Notes: generated from the letters alone by a model not told the origin. DNA of 64,000 bases from Edaphobacter lichenicola (GCF_025264645.1 NZ_CP073696.1:310001-374000); one strand, 5' to 3'; numbered from the stretch's first letter, positions 28,322 through 37,608 are shown. A program made the numbers and translations.

Positions 28322-29509
28322 TCAGACCTTGAGAAAAATCTTGCGTCGGTAGAGTGCAGCGACAAAAAGCCAGCAGACGACAACGAACAGGAGTGAGTAG
28401 AGCAGGGAAGCAAAGGCTGGGTTTGGCACGAGTCGGGCAATGAGCTGATAGCAGTATTGCTGCAAGTTGAGGCCCGGCTGCAAACGAATGCTGGCGATCG
28501 CTGCCGCCAGAAGCTCAGAGAAGACATAAGCCGCGATAGCGTTGGTCCCAAAGATGAAGAAGGGGGTAAGCAAACGGGAGCGGTCCTGCTTGCCAGATTT
28601 CTTCTCTGGTAGATCCACAATCGCAAGACACAGCGCAAGCAGCAGAAGGCTGAGGCCGCCAGCGAAGAGAACGTACGAGCTGGTCCAGAGTTTCTTATTG
28701 ATGGGGAAGGTGAAGTTCCACAGACCGCCGAGAAGAAGGCCTGTAAATCCGGCGATCGCGACTCCACTCACCTTCTGAGTCAGTTTGCGCTGAGTCCGCA
28801 ACCAAATACCCGTTAGCAGGCCAAGCAAAGCTGTGGCCAAAGCTGGAATTGTACTGAGCAGTCCCTCTGGATCGCGTGTGCGCTCGTAGAGATGAGACGC
28901 AGAAAAAATCTGACGATCCAGCCACGCGGTGAGATTTGCGTCGTGGTCGAGCAGGGGAATGTCACGTCCAGGCACGCCATATCCGGGCACCGGAACAAAT
29001 CGCATCAGAATCCAGTATCCAACAAGCGCGGCAACTGCGAGAGCCACCTTGCCGCGCCAGCCCGGACTAACAAGATAGAGCGAAGCCACGATCAAATAAC
29101 AGATGGCGATGCGAGGAAGCACACCATAGAAGCGCATCGTGTGGAGATTGAAGAATGGAAAGCTGTTCACCACCAGGCCAAGCAAAAACAGAATCACAGA
29201 CCGCCGAACAACATGCAGAAGCAGCGACTGCCTTGTCGCACCTTGCGCGATACGGGAGGCACTGGAGAAGACCGTCGAGATGCCGACAAGAAAGAGAAAG
29301 GTAGGGAAGACGAGATCGGTCGGTGTGAAGCCATTCCATGCCGCGTGTTTAAGCGGCCAGTACGCGTAAACCTCGCTGCCGTTGTTATTGACGAGGATCA
29401 TGAAGGCAATGGTCAGGCCGCGCAGAAAGTCGAGCGACAGCAGGCGGCCTGGTCGTGCGGCGGTAAGAGATGGCCAGGGTGTTTCGGAGGGTGCGCTCAT
29501 CGTTGTCAT
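28322..29509 (-). CDS. HGSNAT-like membrane acetyltransferase (DUF5009/NagX type)
   Basis: This polytopic membrane protein of 395 residues is related to heparan-alpha-glucosaminide N-acetyltransferase. It starts with the family motif RLLSLDFLRGLTIAFMILVN. The first loop carries KHAAWNGFTPTDLVFPTFLF, where the His corresponds to the acetyl-carrying catalytic His of human HGSNAT. Ten to eleven hydrophobic helices follow (for example FFIFGTNAIAAYVFSELL). In the family the enzyme uses cytoplasmic acetyl-CoA to N-acetylate glucosamine on the far side of the membrane. The gene starts 21 bases after a GH89 alpha-N-acetylglucosaminidase, so the two are almost certainly co-transcribed. Intact and full length, unlike the related fragment at 13.7 kb. 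Confidence 0.85.
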   Translation of the reverse strand: MTTMSAPSETPWPSLTAARPGRLLSLDFLRGLTIAFMILVNNNGSEVYAYWPLKHAAWNGFTPTDLVFPTFLFLVGISTVFSSASRIAQGATRQSLLLHVVRRSVILFLLGLVVNSFPFFNLHTMRFYGVLPRIAICYLIVASLYLVSPGWRGKVALAVAALVGYWILMRFVPVPGYGVPGRDIPLLDHDANLTAWLDRQIFSASHLYERTRDPEGLLSTIPALATALLGLLTGIWLRTQRKLTQKVSGVAIAGFTGLLLGGLWNFTFPINKKLWTSSYVLFAGGLSLLLLALCLAIVDLPEKKSGKQDRSRLLTPFFIFGTNAIAAYVFSELLAAAIASIRLQPGLNLQQYCYQLIARLVPNPAFASLLYSLLFVVVCWLFVAALYRRKIFLKV

Positions 29510-29530
29510 AGTGTACTGGTGCGCCTCAGT

Positions 29531-31729
29531 CTATTGGTTAGGTGCGAGATGAAGAGCGTGGGCGATGGCAAGCGCGGCGGGATAGGAGTCGCCTTGCGGC
29601 ACAGCGGCGTAGCTCTTTTGGCTGTGATTCCAACGGTCGCCAAAAGCATACCAGTCGATACTCTTCGGAGCTTCTTCCGTCGCTAGTGAGTCAGCGAGCG
29701 AGTCGAAGTACATTCGCCAGCGCGGTCTGTAGTAATCGCTCGTCAAACCAGCCCAGTCGCGGTTGCCGTATTCATGAAGTCCGTACTCGCTTGCCTTGCG
29801 GTCGCCCCAGGTCGTGAGAATCGACCGGGCATCGTAGTTGAGACGATCAAGCTCTGCTGGCGATGAGGCCCATGGCGGAACAAATGAGAGCCATCTCCCA
29901 AGAAGAAAGTATGGGCTGGTTTGCAGCAACTTATCCTGCAACTCCATATCACGAAGCCACTCCTGAGTCAGCCGGACAAACGCAGCTTTATCTTTCGAAT
30001 CATAGGCCTGCTTGATCAGCGGCAGTAGGCGGCGGCCTTCATTGGCCATCGTCTGACGCGCAACATCGACAAGATCATAGCGGTACGTTTCGGTTGTTCG
30101 CAGCCCAGGCGCAACCTGTAGCAGTTCCGTAAGAGCCGGTGCAAATTCGTCCGGATTGTAACGAAGAACATCGGGAGACCACGTGGCCGCGCGTGTTGCT
30201 GTCAGCGAAGGTTGAGAGTTGAAGAGAGAGTCCTGCGACGCATCACGCTCGCCATGTTGCATGTTGCCGTCAGCACGATATCCATAAGCTGTTTTGAGAA
30301 GAATCTGCCACGCCCTTTTCGCGTGAGAATCTACCGCGCCGTATCTGCGGAGAGCATATTCGTCGGTCCAATCACTCAGACTAACCGCATCGGCATGCCA
30401 GGCCATCTCAGTGTAGAGGTCAAAGGCCATGGGGTTCGTATCCAATCCTTCTGTGAAGATGGCCGTACCGGCAATGTGGCTGCCGGCCCGCTTCGCCATC
30501 TCCGGCAGACGAACAGCGTAGTCATAGAGCGGCGCTCCCATCGTAGTGCGTCCACCAAACTCCCACAGTCCACCGTAGAGCCACGACGCACCGCGAAATT
30601 CTTTGTCGCGGTCTTCACGGGGTATACGCCCCTGCTCGATCTCTGCGATGAGAACGTGATTGGTGTCGAGAGAAGAGAGCAACTCTTGGGTTGGATTCTG
30701 CTGCCATCCAAGCAACATCCAAAGCGCGTCTGGGTGAGCCCGCAGAAGAGCCCGCTGAACCTGTTTTGCAGCCTCCGGCACCGGAACGTCGCCCGATGCT
30801 CCACCCTCCTGAAAGATCTCCATATCGTAGATCGCCGAATCGCCATAGAGAGCATGCTGATGGCGATAAAACGACTCTGCGAGTTTGTCGAAGTTTGAAT
30901 CACGCGGATCGAGCCAGCCTGGCCGCGTAAATCCGTTCCAGTCCCCTTGAGTGATAACGTGTGCGCCCGGATGGAGAGAGGCAAAATCTGCGGGAACAAT
31001 GCCATAGTATCCAGGTAGAACAGGTGTAATGCCCAGCCTGCGCAGAGTTGCAATCAGTTGTTGCGCAGAGCGAGATCGCTTCTCAAGAAGCTCCATGGAA
31101 ATCGGAGCTTGAAAGCAGCACATATTCCCCATCAGCTGCCAGTTCTGGTGCGCAGGTTGAACAATCCAGTTACGAATCGCCTCATCGGAGTAGCCGGCGT
31201 CTCGGAAGGTCTGGTAGAGAACCAGGTCCATGCCGCGTTCGATCAGAACTGCGTTCGTCCCGTTCAATGCGAGAATATCGATCTCACGCTGCCAGCGCTC
31301 CTCGTTCCAGTAAGGAGCAGAGTAGCCGTCAACGTTCTCATTCAACCCATAGCGCCAACGATAAAGTGCAGGCTTCTCAATGGCTGTCTTGGGGGCTGCG
31401 AGTATAAGGCCAGGGGCGCCCAGTTGAACCCCGTTGGTAGATACCTGCAAGTGCGCAACATACTTTAGATACCAATTAACGCCGTAGAGAAGGGTGGGCT
31501 GTGTGGCTGCCTCGACTCGAATATGCCCTCGAGTGCCCGCGATGCGGAAATAGTCTTTATTGTCTGGCCGCGGAACCAGAGCCAGATCGAACTGGCGTGC
31601 CAGCTGTGGCATCAGGCGCTGAAGCACCCCCTCTACAGCCAATGTAGGCGACTCGGCAAAAGTCATTGCTGGCCGTATCAGCAGACCGAGAAGCAGAAAC
31701 GAAGTAGAAAGTAAGTGCCTCAAACCCAT
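29531..31729 (-). CDS. GH89 alpha-N-acetylglucosaminidase, secreted
   Basis: The ATG at 31729 opens a signal peptide (HLLSTSFLLLGLLI, then AMTFA-ES); an upstream in-frame GTG at 31798 is less likely. The mature enzyme has the NAGLU N-terminal domain (GVNWYLKYVAHLQVS), the TIM barrel (YRWRYGLNENVDGYSAPYW, MALNGTNAVL-like, NMCCFQAP, VLPGYYGIVP) and the C-terminal helical domain. The two catalytic glutamates by comparison with human NAGLU are Glu308 in MEIFQEGG and Glu427 in AIFTEGLD. About 732 residues is normal. It removes terminal alpha-linked GlcNAc from heparan sulfate or similar glycans in family members. It forms an operon with the HGSNAT-like acetyltransferase downstream. Confidence 0.92.
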   Translation of the reverse strand: MGLRHLLSTSFLLLGLLIRPAMTFAESPTLAVEGVLQRLMPQLARQFDLALVPRPDNKDYFRIAGTRGHIRVEAATQPTLLYGVNWYLKYVAHLQVSTNGVQLGAPGLILAAPKTAIEKPALYRWRYGLNENVDGYSAPYWNEERWQREIDILALNGTNAVLIERGMDLVLYQTFRDAGYSDEAIRNWIVQPAHQNWQLMGNMCCFQAPISMELLEKRSRSAQQLIATLRRLGITPVLPGYYGIVPADFASLHPGAHVITQGDWNGFTRPGWLDPRDSNFDKLAESFYRHQHALYGDSAIYDMEIFQEGGASGDVPVPEAAKQVQRALLRAHPDALWMLLGWQQNPTQELLSSLDTNHVLIAEIEQGRIPREDRDKEFRGASWLYGGLWEFGGRTTMGAPLYDYAVRLPEMAKRAGSHIAGTAIFTEGLDTNPMAFDLYTEMAWHADAVSLSDWTDEYALRRYGAVDSHAKRAWQILLKTAYGYRADGNMQHGERDASQDSLFNSQPSLTATRAATWSPDVLRYNPDEFAPALTELLQVAPGLRTTETYRYDLVDVARQTMANEGRRLLPLIKQAYDSKDKAAFVRLTQEWLRDMELQDKLLQTSPYFLLGRWLSFVPPWASSPAELDRLNYDARSILTTWGDRKASEYGLHEYGNRDWAGLTSDYYRPRWRMYFDSLADSLATEEAPKSIDWYAFGDRWNHSQKSYAAVPQGDSYPAALAIAHALHLAPNQ

Positions 31730-31824
31730 GCTCACTAATGTAGCGAAGTTTAGCGGATACCGGGCACTGTTCTTGTGTCTTAATACATTCGTTTCCACTC
31801 ACAGAGAGCGGAGCTTGGAAATCC

Positions 31825-32628
31825 CTAGCGATGAGCGGCCGTTTGCGCCCTTTCGATGGCGTCGAGCAGGCTCGACAGCCGGCTTGGCTCAACGTCACTA
31901 ACCGCAACAAATGTCAGATCTCCATTGGAAAACCCCTTCAGGTGGAATCCCGAGTGTTCCGTCAGCTGCTCCTTCGCGACCACAGAACCCGCATTCTTCC
32001 GAATGAAGACTGACACCCGATGCTTACCAATGCTATAGAGCAACTGTGCGACAGGCTCGTTTCCGAGGTAGGCCAGGTTAGCTCCATCGAGAGTCGTATC
32101 GCTCGGCAGGTTCTCCGGTAAATTAAAACTGAAGGGAATCTTTCCCTGAAACCACGGCTTTACAGTATGTCGGTCTGTAGAGAGCACCTGTGGTGGCAAG
32201 CTCGTCGCAAGGGTGGCAATATGTTGATCAGAGACCTCGGTGACCCACGCAGCCTGTCGGATGGACGCAAGCTGGGAACGCTGCAAAAATCCCAGACTTA
32301 CCGATACTAAAAAGAGCGCGGCAGCAGCAAACCACCCCAGCCATTCAAATCGCCCCTTCGAGCGCAATATCGTCAAAGATTGCGACGGCAACTCGGGTCC
32401 AGAATCCACCTGCGAAACCAGACGCGCCAGGCGCTCCTGCAGGTGTTGCGGAGGTGTACTCCGTTGACCGGCCTTTGAGGTGGAAGACTTCAGCAGGCTT
32501 TGTCCAAGCGCATCGGAGGTGCATGCAGGGCAGACGGCAAGATGTTGGTTCACGCTGGCCAATTGTTCTGTCGGCAACTCTCCATCGACGAGCGAGTTCA
32601 GAACTTCAGAAGAAAGATGATCGTTCAT
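31825..32628 (-). CDS. Anti-sigma factor with zinc-finger domain and one membrane helix
   Basis: A 267-residue membrane-anchored regulator. The N-terminal anti-sigma zinc-binding motif His29-x3-Cys33-x2-Cys36 (HLAVCPAC) lies in the cytoplasmic part. A single helix at about residues 92-112 (WLGWFAAAALFLVSVSLGFL) crosses the membrane, and the C-terminal ~150 residues form an extracytoplasmic sensor region of unrecognised fold (LAYLGNEPVAQLLYSIGKHR). Its ATG overlaps the stop of the ECF sigma gene by four bases (ATGA), so the pair is translationally coupled. It should hold the sigma factor inactive until a signal at the cell envelope. Confidence 0.88.
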   Translation of the reverse strand: MNDHLSSEVLNSLVDGELPTEQLASVNQHLAVCPACTSDALGQSLLKSSTSKAGQRSTPPQHLQERLARLVSQVDSGPELPSQSLTILRSKGRFEWLGWFAAAALFLVSVSLGFLQRSQLASIRQAAWVTEVSDQHIATLATSLPPQVLSTDRHTVKPWFQGKIPFSFNLPENLPSDTTLDGANLAYLGNEPVAQLLYSIGKHRVSVFIRKNAGSVVAKEQLTEHSGFHLKGFSNGDLTFVAVSDVEPSRLSSLLDAIERAQTAAHR

Positions 32629-33224
32629 GCGCGGAACTCCCTTGGCACCATGGAAACCTGTAACGTTTCACGAAGAGAGGCACGTGCGCGCGCGATGCGC
32701 GACATCACAGTCCCGATTGGAACTTCAAGAACACTGGCAATCTCTTTGTACTTCATCTCTTCCACATCGCAGAGCAAAAGAACCTCGAGCAGCGGAGGAG
32801 ACAACTTTTCCATAGCAGCCTCAATCGCTGCACGGTCGCTCAGACGTAGAAGATTGATCTCTGGCGTGTCGCGATCGATTGCGCCTTCGGGATAAAGACG
32901 CGACCCGGACTCTTCGCCGTCTCCCAGCTGATCTTCCAGCGCAACAGTGCGGAAAGCCGCGAGCCCGCTGCGCGAAGTGAGGTACGTATTTCTCAAAATA
33001 CGAAAAATCCAGGCTTTGAAGTTTGTGCCAGTCTCGAATGAGGCGAAACCGCGAAGCGCCTTCAAAAAAGTCTCCTGCACAAGATCCTCCGCGTCATCGT
33101 CGTTACGGGTAAGCCACTTGGCAACGTTGTAGAGCGAAGGGAGCAAAGGCATCGCGAGGCCCTCAAACCCGTGAGTCTGGGGCGGATCTTGGCGTGGCGC
33201 GGACTTCCATCGCAATAGCGTCAT
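32625..33224 (-). CDS. ECF-family RNA polymerase sigma factor
   Basis: A 199-residue sigma-70-type extracytoplasmic-function factor. Region 2 is seen in LVQETFLKALRGFASFE and TNFKAWIFRILRNTYLTSRS; region 4 in AAMEKLSPPLLEVLLLCDVE and YKEIASVLEVPIGTVMSRIA, with the expected helix-turn-helix. An Ala/Pro-rich loop of about 50 residues separates them. The first in-frame ATG is used although the ribosome site is weak. It is followed by its overlapping anti-sigma gene and is divergent from the metallophosphoesterase/cytochrome pair, with about 117 bases between starts. That makes those genes and its own operon its most likely targets. Confidence 0.92.
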   Translation of the reverse strand: MTLLRWKSAPRQDPPQTHGFEGLAMPLLPSLYNVAKWLTRNDDDAEDLVQETFLKALRGFASFETGTNFKAWIFRILRNTYLTSRSGLAAFRTVALEDQLGDGEESGSRLYPEGAIDRDTPEINLLRLSDRAAIEAAMEKLSPPLLEVLLLCDVEEMKYKEIASVLEVPIGTVMSRIARARASLRETLQVSMVPREFRA

Positions 33225-33341
33225 CGTTCTAAACTTACAGCGACATCTTCCACGGATGAAAACTGGCGTGCGATCAATTTATTCCATTTTGAGCGGAATA
33301 ATCTCGCCGAAACTCAGTTTGCGTCCATGGAGGATCTACCC

Positions 33342-34364
33342 ATGAGCGACAAACGCAACACCGACCCAACACCGGAGCAACTTCAAGACCCAACCCCAGC
33401 TGGGGCCGAAACGGCCAGCAAAGCCAGTCCCGATGGAATCGACAGACGGAACTTCCTTAGCTGCATGGCCTGGGTAGGGACCGGGCTCGTCTGGACGATG
33501 GCAGGTGGAGTCCCCAAGTCCAAATTATTCGCCGCAACCGCCGCTGCCGCCGCGAAGCCGACGCACGGCACAGGAGACTTCAGCTTCGTTCAAATCAGCG
33601 ACAGCCACATCGGCTTCAACAAAGCTGCAAATCAGGACGTCGCTCACACGCTCCAACTCGCCATCAACAAAATCAATGCGATGCCTGCTGCCGGCGACTT
33701 CATGCTGCACACCGGCGACATCACTCAGTCTGCAAAGCCATCCGAGTTCGATACAGCTCAGCAGATTATCAAGAGCGTCAAAGTAAACCAGACCTTCTTC
33801 GTCCCCGGCGAGCACGACACCGCCACGGACGACGGAGCCTCGTACCGCGAGCGATTCGGCAAGAACACCCTCGGCAGCGGGTGGTATAGCTTCACGCACA
33901 AAGGGGTCCACTTCATCGGCCTCAACAACGTCCTACAGATCGATGCGATGGGACGCCTCGGCGCCGAACAGCTAAGCTGGCTCAAGAACGATCTCGCTTC
34001 GCTCTCCGCCTCAACCCCCATCGTCATCTTCGCCCACATCCCTCTGTGGATGGTCTATCCAGACTGGGGCTGGGGCACGCAAGACGGCGCCGAGGCTCTC
34101 TCGTATCTCAAGCGGTTCGGCTCCGTAACCGTACTCAACGGCCACATCCACCAAGTCGTACAAAAGGTCGAAGGCAATGTCTCCTTCCACACCGCAACCT
34201 CCACCGCATTTCCGCAACCAGCGCCCGGCAAAGCGCCGAATCCTGGCCCAATGGTCGTCCCTGCCGGGCAGCTGAAAAGCGTCCTCGGCGTCACCGAAGT
34301 CCGCTACCTCGCCCGGCACAGCCATCTGCCAATCATCGACTCCTCATTGGAGGAAAAAGCATGA
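33342..34364 (+). CDS. Tat-exported calcineurin-like metallophosphoesterase
   Basis: The ATG at 33342 follows GGAGG by eight bases; the ATG at 33327 has no site. A 34-residue N-region precedes the twin-arginine motif DRRNFLSCMAWVG, so the folded metalloenzyme is exported. Metal-binding motifs of the calcineurin-like fold are Asp87-x-His89 (ISDSHIGF), GD at about 125-126 (LHTGDIT), GEHD at 156-159 where most members have GNHD/E, FAHIPLW and the final GHIHQ. Replacement of the usual bridging Asn by Glu is notable. About 340 residues. It overlaps the cytochrome c gene by four bases. The substrate could be a phosphodiester or cyclic nucleotide of the CpdA type, but periplasmic location argues for another role. 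Confidence 0.88.
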   Translation: MSDKRNTDPTPEQLQDPTPAGAETASKASPDGIDRRNFLSCMAWVGTGLVWTMAGGVPKSKLFAATAAAAAKPTHGTGDFSFVQISDSHIGFNKAANQDVAHTLQLAINKINAMPAAGDFMLHTGDITQSAKPSEFDTAQQIIKSVKVNQTFFVPGEHDTATDDGASYRERFGKNTLGSGWYSFTHKGVHFIGLNNVLQIDAMGRLGAEQLSWLKNDLASLSASTPIVIFAHIPLWMVYPDWGWGTQDGAEALSYLKRFGSVTVLNGHIHQVVQKVEGNVSFHTATSTAFPQPAPGKAPNPGPMVVPAGQLKSVLGVTEVRYLARHSHLPIIDSSLEEKA

Positions 34365-35164
34365 AAGTCTGGCGCCCGGTGTCCCTCGGCTGCGCAGTTG
34401 CACTCGCAACATCGCTTCTGCTTGCTCGCACTCATCCTTTCGGTGACGCGAACCTGCACAACGAAGCCAATGCGCAGCCGTCCAAGATGAAGGACACATC
34501 TCTTCCGCCGGCAGTAGGCACTCTCTTGATGACCAAGTGTGCCGACTGCCACTCAATGCAGACACACGCGCTAGTCTATGGTCGATTCGCGCCGATATCG
34601 TGGCTCATGGAACGAGACATCGTCGAAGGCCGCAAAGCATTCAACTTCGCACAATGGGACGCCTACACCGCAGATCAGCAGCAAACCATCGCCGCAAAGA
34701 TCGTCCAGGAGACAAAGTCGCACCGCATGCCGCTGGTGCAATATCGAATCATTCACTGGGACTCAAACCTCTCCAACGCAAACATCCAAACACTCGTCCA
34801 GTGGTCGCACGGAATGCAAGCCAACGCATCGGAGGGTCCAGGCCCAGCACCAACAGGGAGTGGCGACGCCGTCCGAGGTAAGGAGGTTTTCGAGAGACGA
34901 TGCAACGGATGCCACACCCTGACGCAAGACCGCGAAGGCCCGCGACTCCAGGGAGTCTACGGACGCACCTCAGGCACAGTAGCCGGCTTCACTTACTCAC
35001 CCGCACTTAAGAAGGCAGGCATCGTCTGGAACGAAGCAACACTCGACAAGTGGCTCTCCGACCCCGACTCCGTAGCTCCCGGAAATGAGATGGACTTCCG
35101 CGTGCCCAAGCCCGACGAGCGTCGAGACCTCATCAAATATCTGCAGCAGAGTGCAGGCCAATAG
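34361..35164 (+). CDS. Exported two-heme cytochrome c
   Basis: The start ATG at 34361 lies after GAGGAAAA and overlaps the phosphoesterase stop (ATGA). A signal peptide or anchor (SLGCAVALATSLLLA) is followed by a haem-binding domain with Cys60-x2-Cys63-His64 (CADCH), ISWLMERDIVEGRKAFNFA and RMPLVQY. A class I cytochrome c domain follows with Cys181-x2-Cys184-His185 (CNGCH) and a likely axial Met244 in NEMDFRVP. About 268 residues, in the periplasm. It likely passes electrons, but the partner is not visible here. Coupling to a phosphoesterase is unusual. Confidence 0.88.
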   Translation: MKVWRPVSLGCAVALATSLLLARTHPFGDANLHNEANAQPSKMKDTSLPPAVGTLLMTKCADCHSMQTHALVYGRFAPISWLMERDIVEGRKAFNFAQWDAYTADQQQTIAAKIVQETKSHRMPLVQYRIIHWDSNLSNANIQTLVQWSHGMQANASEGPGPAPTGSGDAVRGKEVFERRCNGCHTLTQDREGPRLQGVYGRTSGTVAGFTYSPALKKAGIVWNEATLDKWLSDPDSVAPGNEMDFRVPKPDERRDLIKYLQQSAGQ

Positions 35165-35178
35165 CAATCCACGCATCA

Positions 35179-36120
35179 TCAGCCTCGGCTGGCGCGCCTT
35201 CGAGGACGATCCAGTGACCGAGGACGAACCTGAACTCCCTCCGCACCACCCGGCAACTCCCCATGCTTTTGGAAGTACTCACGGTATGCCGTAGGCGTCA
35301 TCTGTCGAACCCTGCGAAACTGGCGATTAAAGTTCGCAAGGTTCGACAACCCCACTTCACCCGCGATCATGCTCACCGGAAGATCGGTCTCCGCAAGCCG
35401 CATGCAAGCGCGCCCAATCCGAAGCTTACTAAGATAGTCACTCACACTCTCACCCGTATGCTTCACGAAGAGACGATGAAGCGATCGCGGAGAGATATTC
35501 CCAACCTTGCAAAGTGCATCGATGCGGATAACCTCTTGAAAGCGTTTGTGCAGATGATTGAGCACACGCGTCAACTGAGCCGGTTCAGCATCCGACGTTG
35601 CAGGCACCGTAACTCCAGCCCCCGAAAGGGGAGCCGTCTCAGCCTCCGCAAGCTCCAACAGAAGATCGAGCGCCGTATGAAGTCGATTCGTCGCACTCTC
35701 ACCCAGTAGCCCCGCCAAACGTCCACTCACCAGAGCAGCTGTCTCCGTTGAAAACACCAGACCCGTCGATGCATTCCGTAACAGCTTGCGAATCTTCAAA
35801 TACTCCGGACATATCTCAGCCACTTGAAGCGCCCAGGCCCCAGAGAACCAGATCACAATCGCAGTATGCGGCTCCTTGGCATCGAGTGTCGCGGTCGAAG
35901 CCCACGTGTGAGGCATATCCGAAGGCACAAGCACCAGATCAGGCGCTTGATACTGTCCAATGTGATCTCCGATGAAGCGCCAGCCACGGCTGTTCAACGT
36001 CAGCGTCAACTCATACTCAGGATGATGATGCCACTCGAACGGAATCTCAGGCACGCGGCGGTGGTACACGCGAAGCGAGCAGCCCTTCGGAAACGTGACG
36101 CGCTCAAACTGCGGTTTCAT
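35179..36120 (-). CDS. AraC-family transcriptional regulator with cupin N-terminus
   Basis: A 313-residue regulator. The N-terminal cupin-like sensor shows FEWHHHPEYELTLTL and DLVLVPSDMPHTWAS. The C-terminal AraC double helix-turn-helix shows SPRSLHRLFVKHTGESVSDY, LRIGRACMRLAETD and NLANFNRQFRRV. A short Arg-rich tail follows. It is divergent from the YbiU-type gene, with about 190 bases between starts, so it probably controls that gene and perhaps the sugar MFS transporter after it. The effector is unknown; similar regulators respond to sugars. Confidence 0.9.
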   Translation of the reverse strand: MKPQFERVTFPKGCSLRVYHRRVPEIPFEWHHHPEYELTLTLNSRGWRFIGDHIGQYQAPDLVLVPSDMPHTWASTATLDAKEPHTAIVIWFSGAWALQVAEICPEYLKIRKLLRNASTGLVFSTETAALVSGRLAGLLGESATNRLHTALDLLLELAEAETAPLSGAGVTVPATSDAEPAQLTRVLNHLHKRFQEVIRIDALCKVGNISPRSLHRLFVKHTGESVSDYLSKLRIGRACMRLAETDLPVSMIAGEVGLSNLANFNRQFRRVRQMTPTAYREYFQKHGELPGGAEGVQVRPRSLDRPRRRASRG

Positions 36121-36312
36121 CGCTCTCCTGTTTCGGCCAAATCCCCAGCGATTGCTGTCCGAATTGTATCGAAAGTTGGCCCATCTGCATCAGCCACTTT
36201 TCACCCGCAACCTTAGACTTACTCACGCGGTTCTTTTAGTCGGAACCGCGTAACCAGGCGGTGTGGATGCATGAAGGCAACCTACCTCCTGATCTCAGAA
36301 GAGGTGAACATC

Positions 36313-37608
36313 ATGGCATTTAAAATCGACAATCTCCCGGAAGCGATTCGCAGCACAAAAAAAGCACTGCGCAAAGCTCTTCCCAATCACGCCGAAGTCT
36401 TTCGTCAAGTCGAAGCCGAGATGCGCCGCCGCGTCGACATCATCGTCAAGGAGCGTGAGGCCGGGCAGTCGGTCATCCCCATCGTGCAGTTTTCGGACGT
36501 CAAGGCAGGCACCGTACCGGCAGACCTCATCGCAAAGATCAAAGATCGTGGTGCGTGCGTCATTCGCGGAACATTCGACACAGCGCAGGCTCAGGCGTGG
36601 GACAACGAGATTGCAACCTACGTCGAAGAGAACGGCCTCGACGCAAAGCTAGCCAACGCAGCCGAAGATAAATATTTCGGAACTCTCGCATCGGCCAAGC
36701 CCCAGATCTACGGCATCTACTGGTCGCGTCCGCAGGTTCAGGCGCGACAGTCCGAGCAGCTCACCCGCGTTCGCGTCTTCCTCAACAATCTATGGCAGGC
36801 CGAAAGCGAGGGGCAACGCCACTTCGATCCGAACGTAGTCCCCGTCTACGCCGATCGCATCCGTCGCCGCCCGCCAGGGTCTGCTTCGCTTGGCCTCTCG
36901 CCCCACGTAGACGGCGGCTCCGTGGAGCGCTGGCTCGACGAGAACTTCCGCAGGGTCTACCGTCACGTCTTCTCCGGCGACTGGCTCAAATACAACGCCT
37001 TCGACGCCGCATTCCGCCCCGAGGTACGCGAGCTGCCATCCCCCGCCGTCTGTTCGATGTTCCGCACCTTCCAGGGCTGGACCGCGCTTACTCGACAAGG
37101 GCAGGGCGACGGCACACTCCAACTCATTCCCATCGCCGAATCGATGGTCTATGTTCTGCTTCGTGCCTTGCAGGACGACGTGCCAGAGGACGACCTCTGC
37201 GGTGCAGCTCCTGGCCGAGCACTCTCCGTCAATCCGCAGTATCACAGCCTTCTCCTGCAAGCTCTCTCGTCAATCCCGCTCATGGAGCCGGGAGACACAG
37301 TCTTCTGGCACTCCGATGTCGTTCACGCAGTCGAGAACGAGCATCGCGGGAAGGGTTACAGCAACGTCATGTACATCTCTTCAACACCGGGCTGCGCAAA
37401 GAACACAGCGTACCTTGCGAAACAGGCTCCATCCTTCCTCTCCGGCAAGACGCCACCAGACTTCGCCCCCGACGACTTCGAAGTCGACTTCAAAGGACGT
37501 GGAACGGAAGCGGACCTGACACCACTCGGCCGTTCTCAGCTCGGGCTCGCTCCATTAGAAGAGAAAGAGAAGGAATCGGTACACTCGATGGCATCCGCAT
37601 CGGCATAG
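36313..37608 (+). CDS. YbiU-type DUF1479 protein, Fe(II)/2-oxoglutarate oxygenase-like
   Basis: A protein of about 431 residues of the DUF1479/YbiU family, which folds like non-heme iron 2-oxoglutarate oxygenases. The start ATG at 36313 follows GAGGT. The candidate iron ligands are the HxD motif in SPHVDGGS and the distal His in [12 protein letters not shown], with a nearby [12 protein letters not shown] that could hold the 2-oxoglutarate-binding Arg. The N-terminal part reads [20 protein letters not shown]. The substrate is unknown. It is divergent from the AraC regulator and followed by a terminator-like stem and a sugar transporter, which hints at a role on a carbohydrate-derived compound. 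Confidence 0.85.
   Translation: MAFKIDNLPEAIRSTKKALRKALPNHAEVFRQVEAEMRRRVDIIVKEREAGQSVIPIVQFSDVKAGTVPADLIAKIKDRGACVIRGTFDTAQAQAWDNEIATYVEENGLDAKLANAAEDKYFGTLASAKPQIYGIYWSRPQVQARQSEQLTRVRVFLNNLWQAESEGQRHFDPNVVPVYADRIRRRPPGSASLGLSPHVDGGSVERWLDENFRRVYRHVFSGDWLKYNAFDAAFRPEVRELPSPAVCSMFRTFQGWTALTRQGQGDGTLQLIPIAESMVYVLLRALQDDVPEDDLCGAAPGRALSVNPQYHSLLLQALSSIPLMEPGDTVFWHSDVVHAVENEHRGKGYSNVMYISSTPGCAKNTAYLAKQAPSFLSGKTPPDFAPDDFEVDFKGRGTEADLTPLGRSQLGLAPLEEKEKESVHSMASASA

Noticed and set aside
28322..29509. The acetyltransferase as a second copy of the fragment at 13.7-14.6 kb
   Set aside because: Both belong to the HGSNAT-like superfamily, but their sequences are of different branches (DUF5009 against DUF1624), so this is not a recent duplication.
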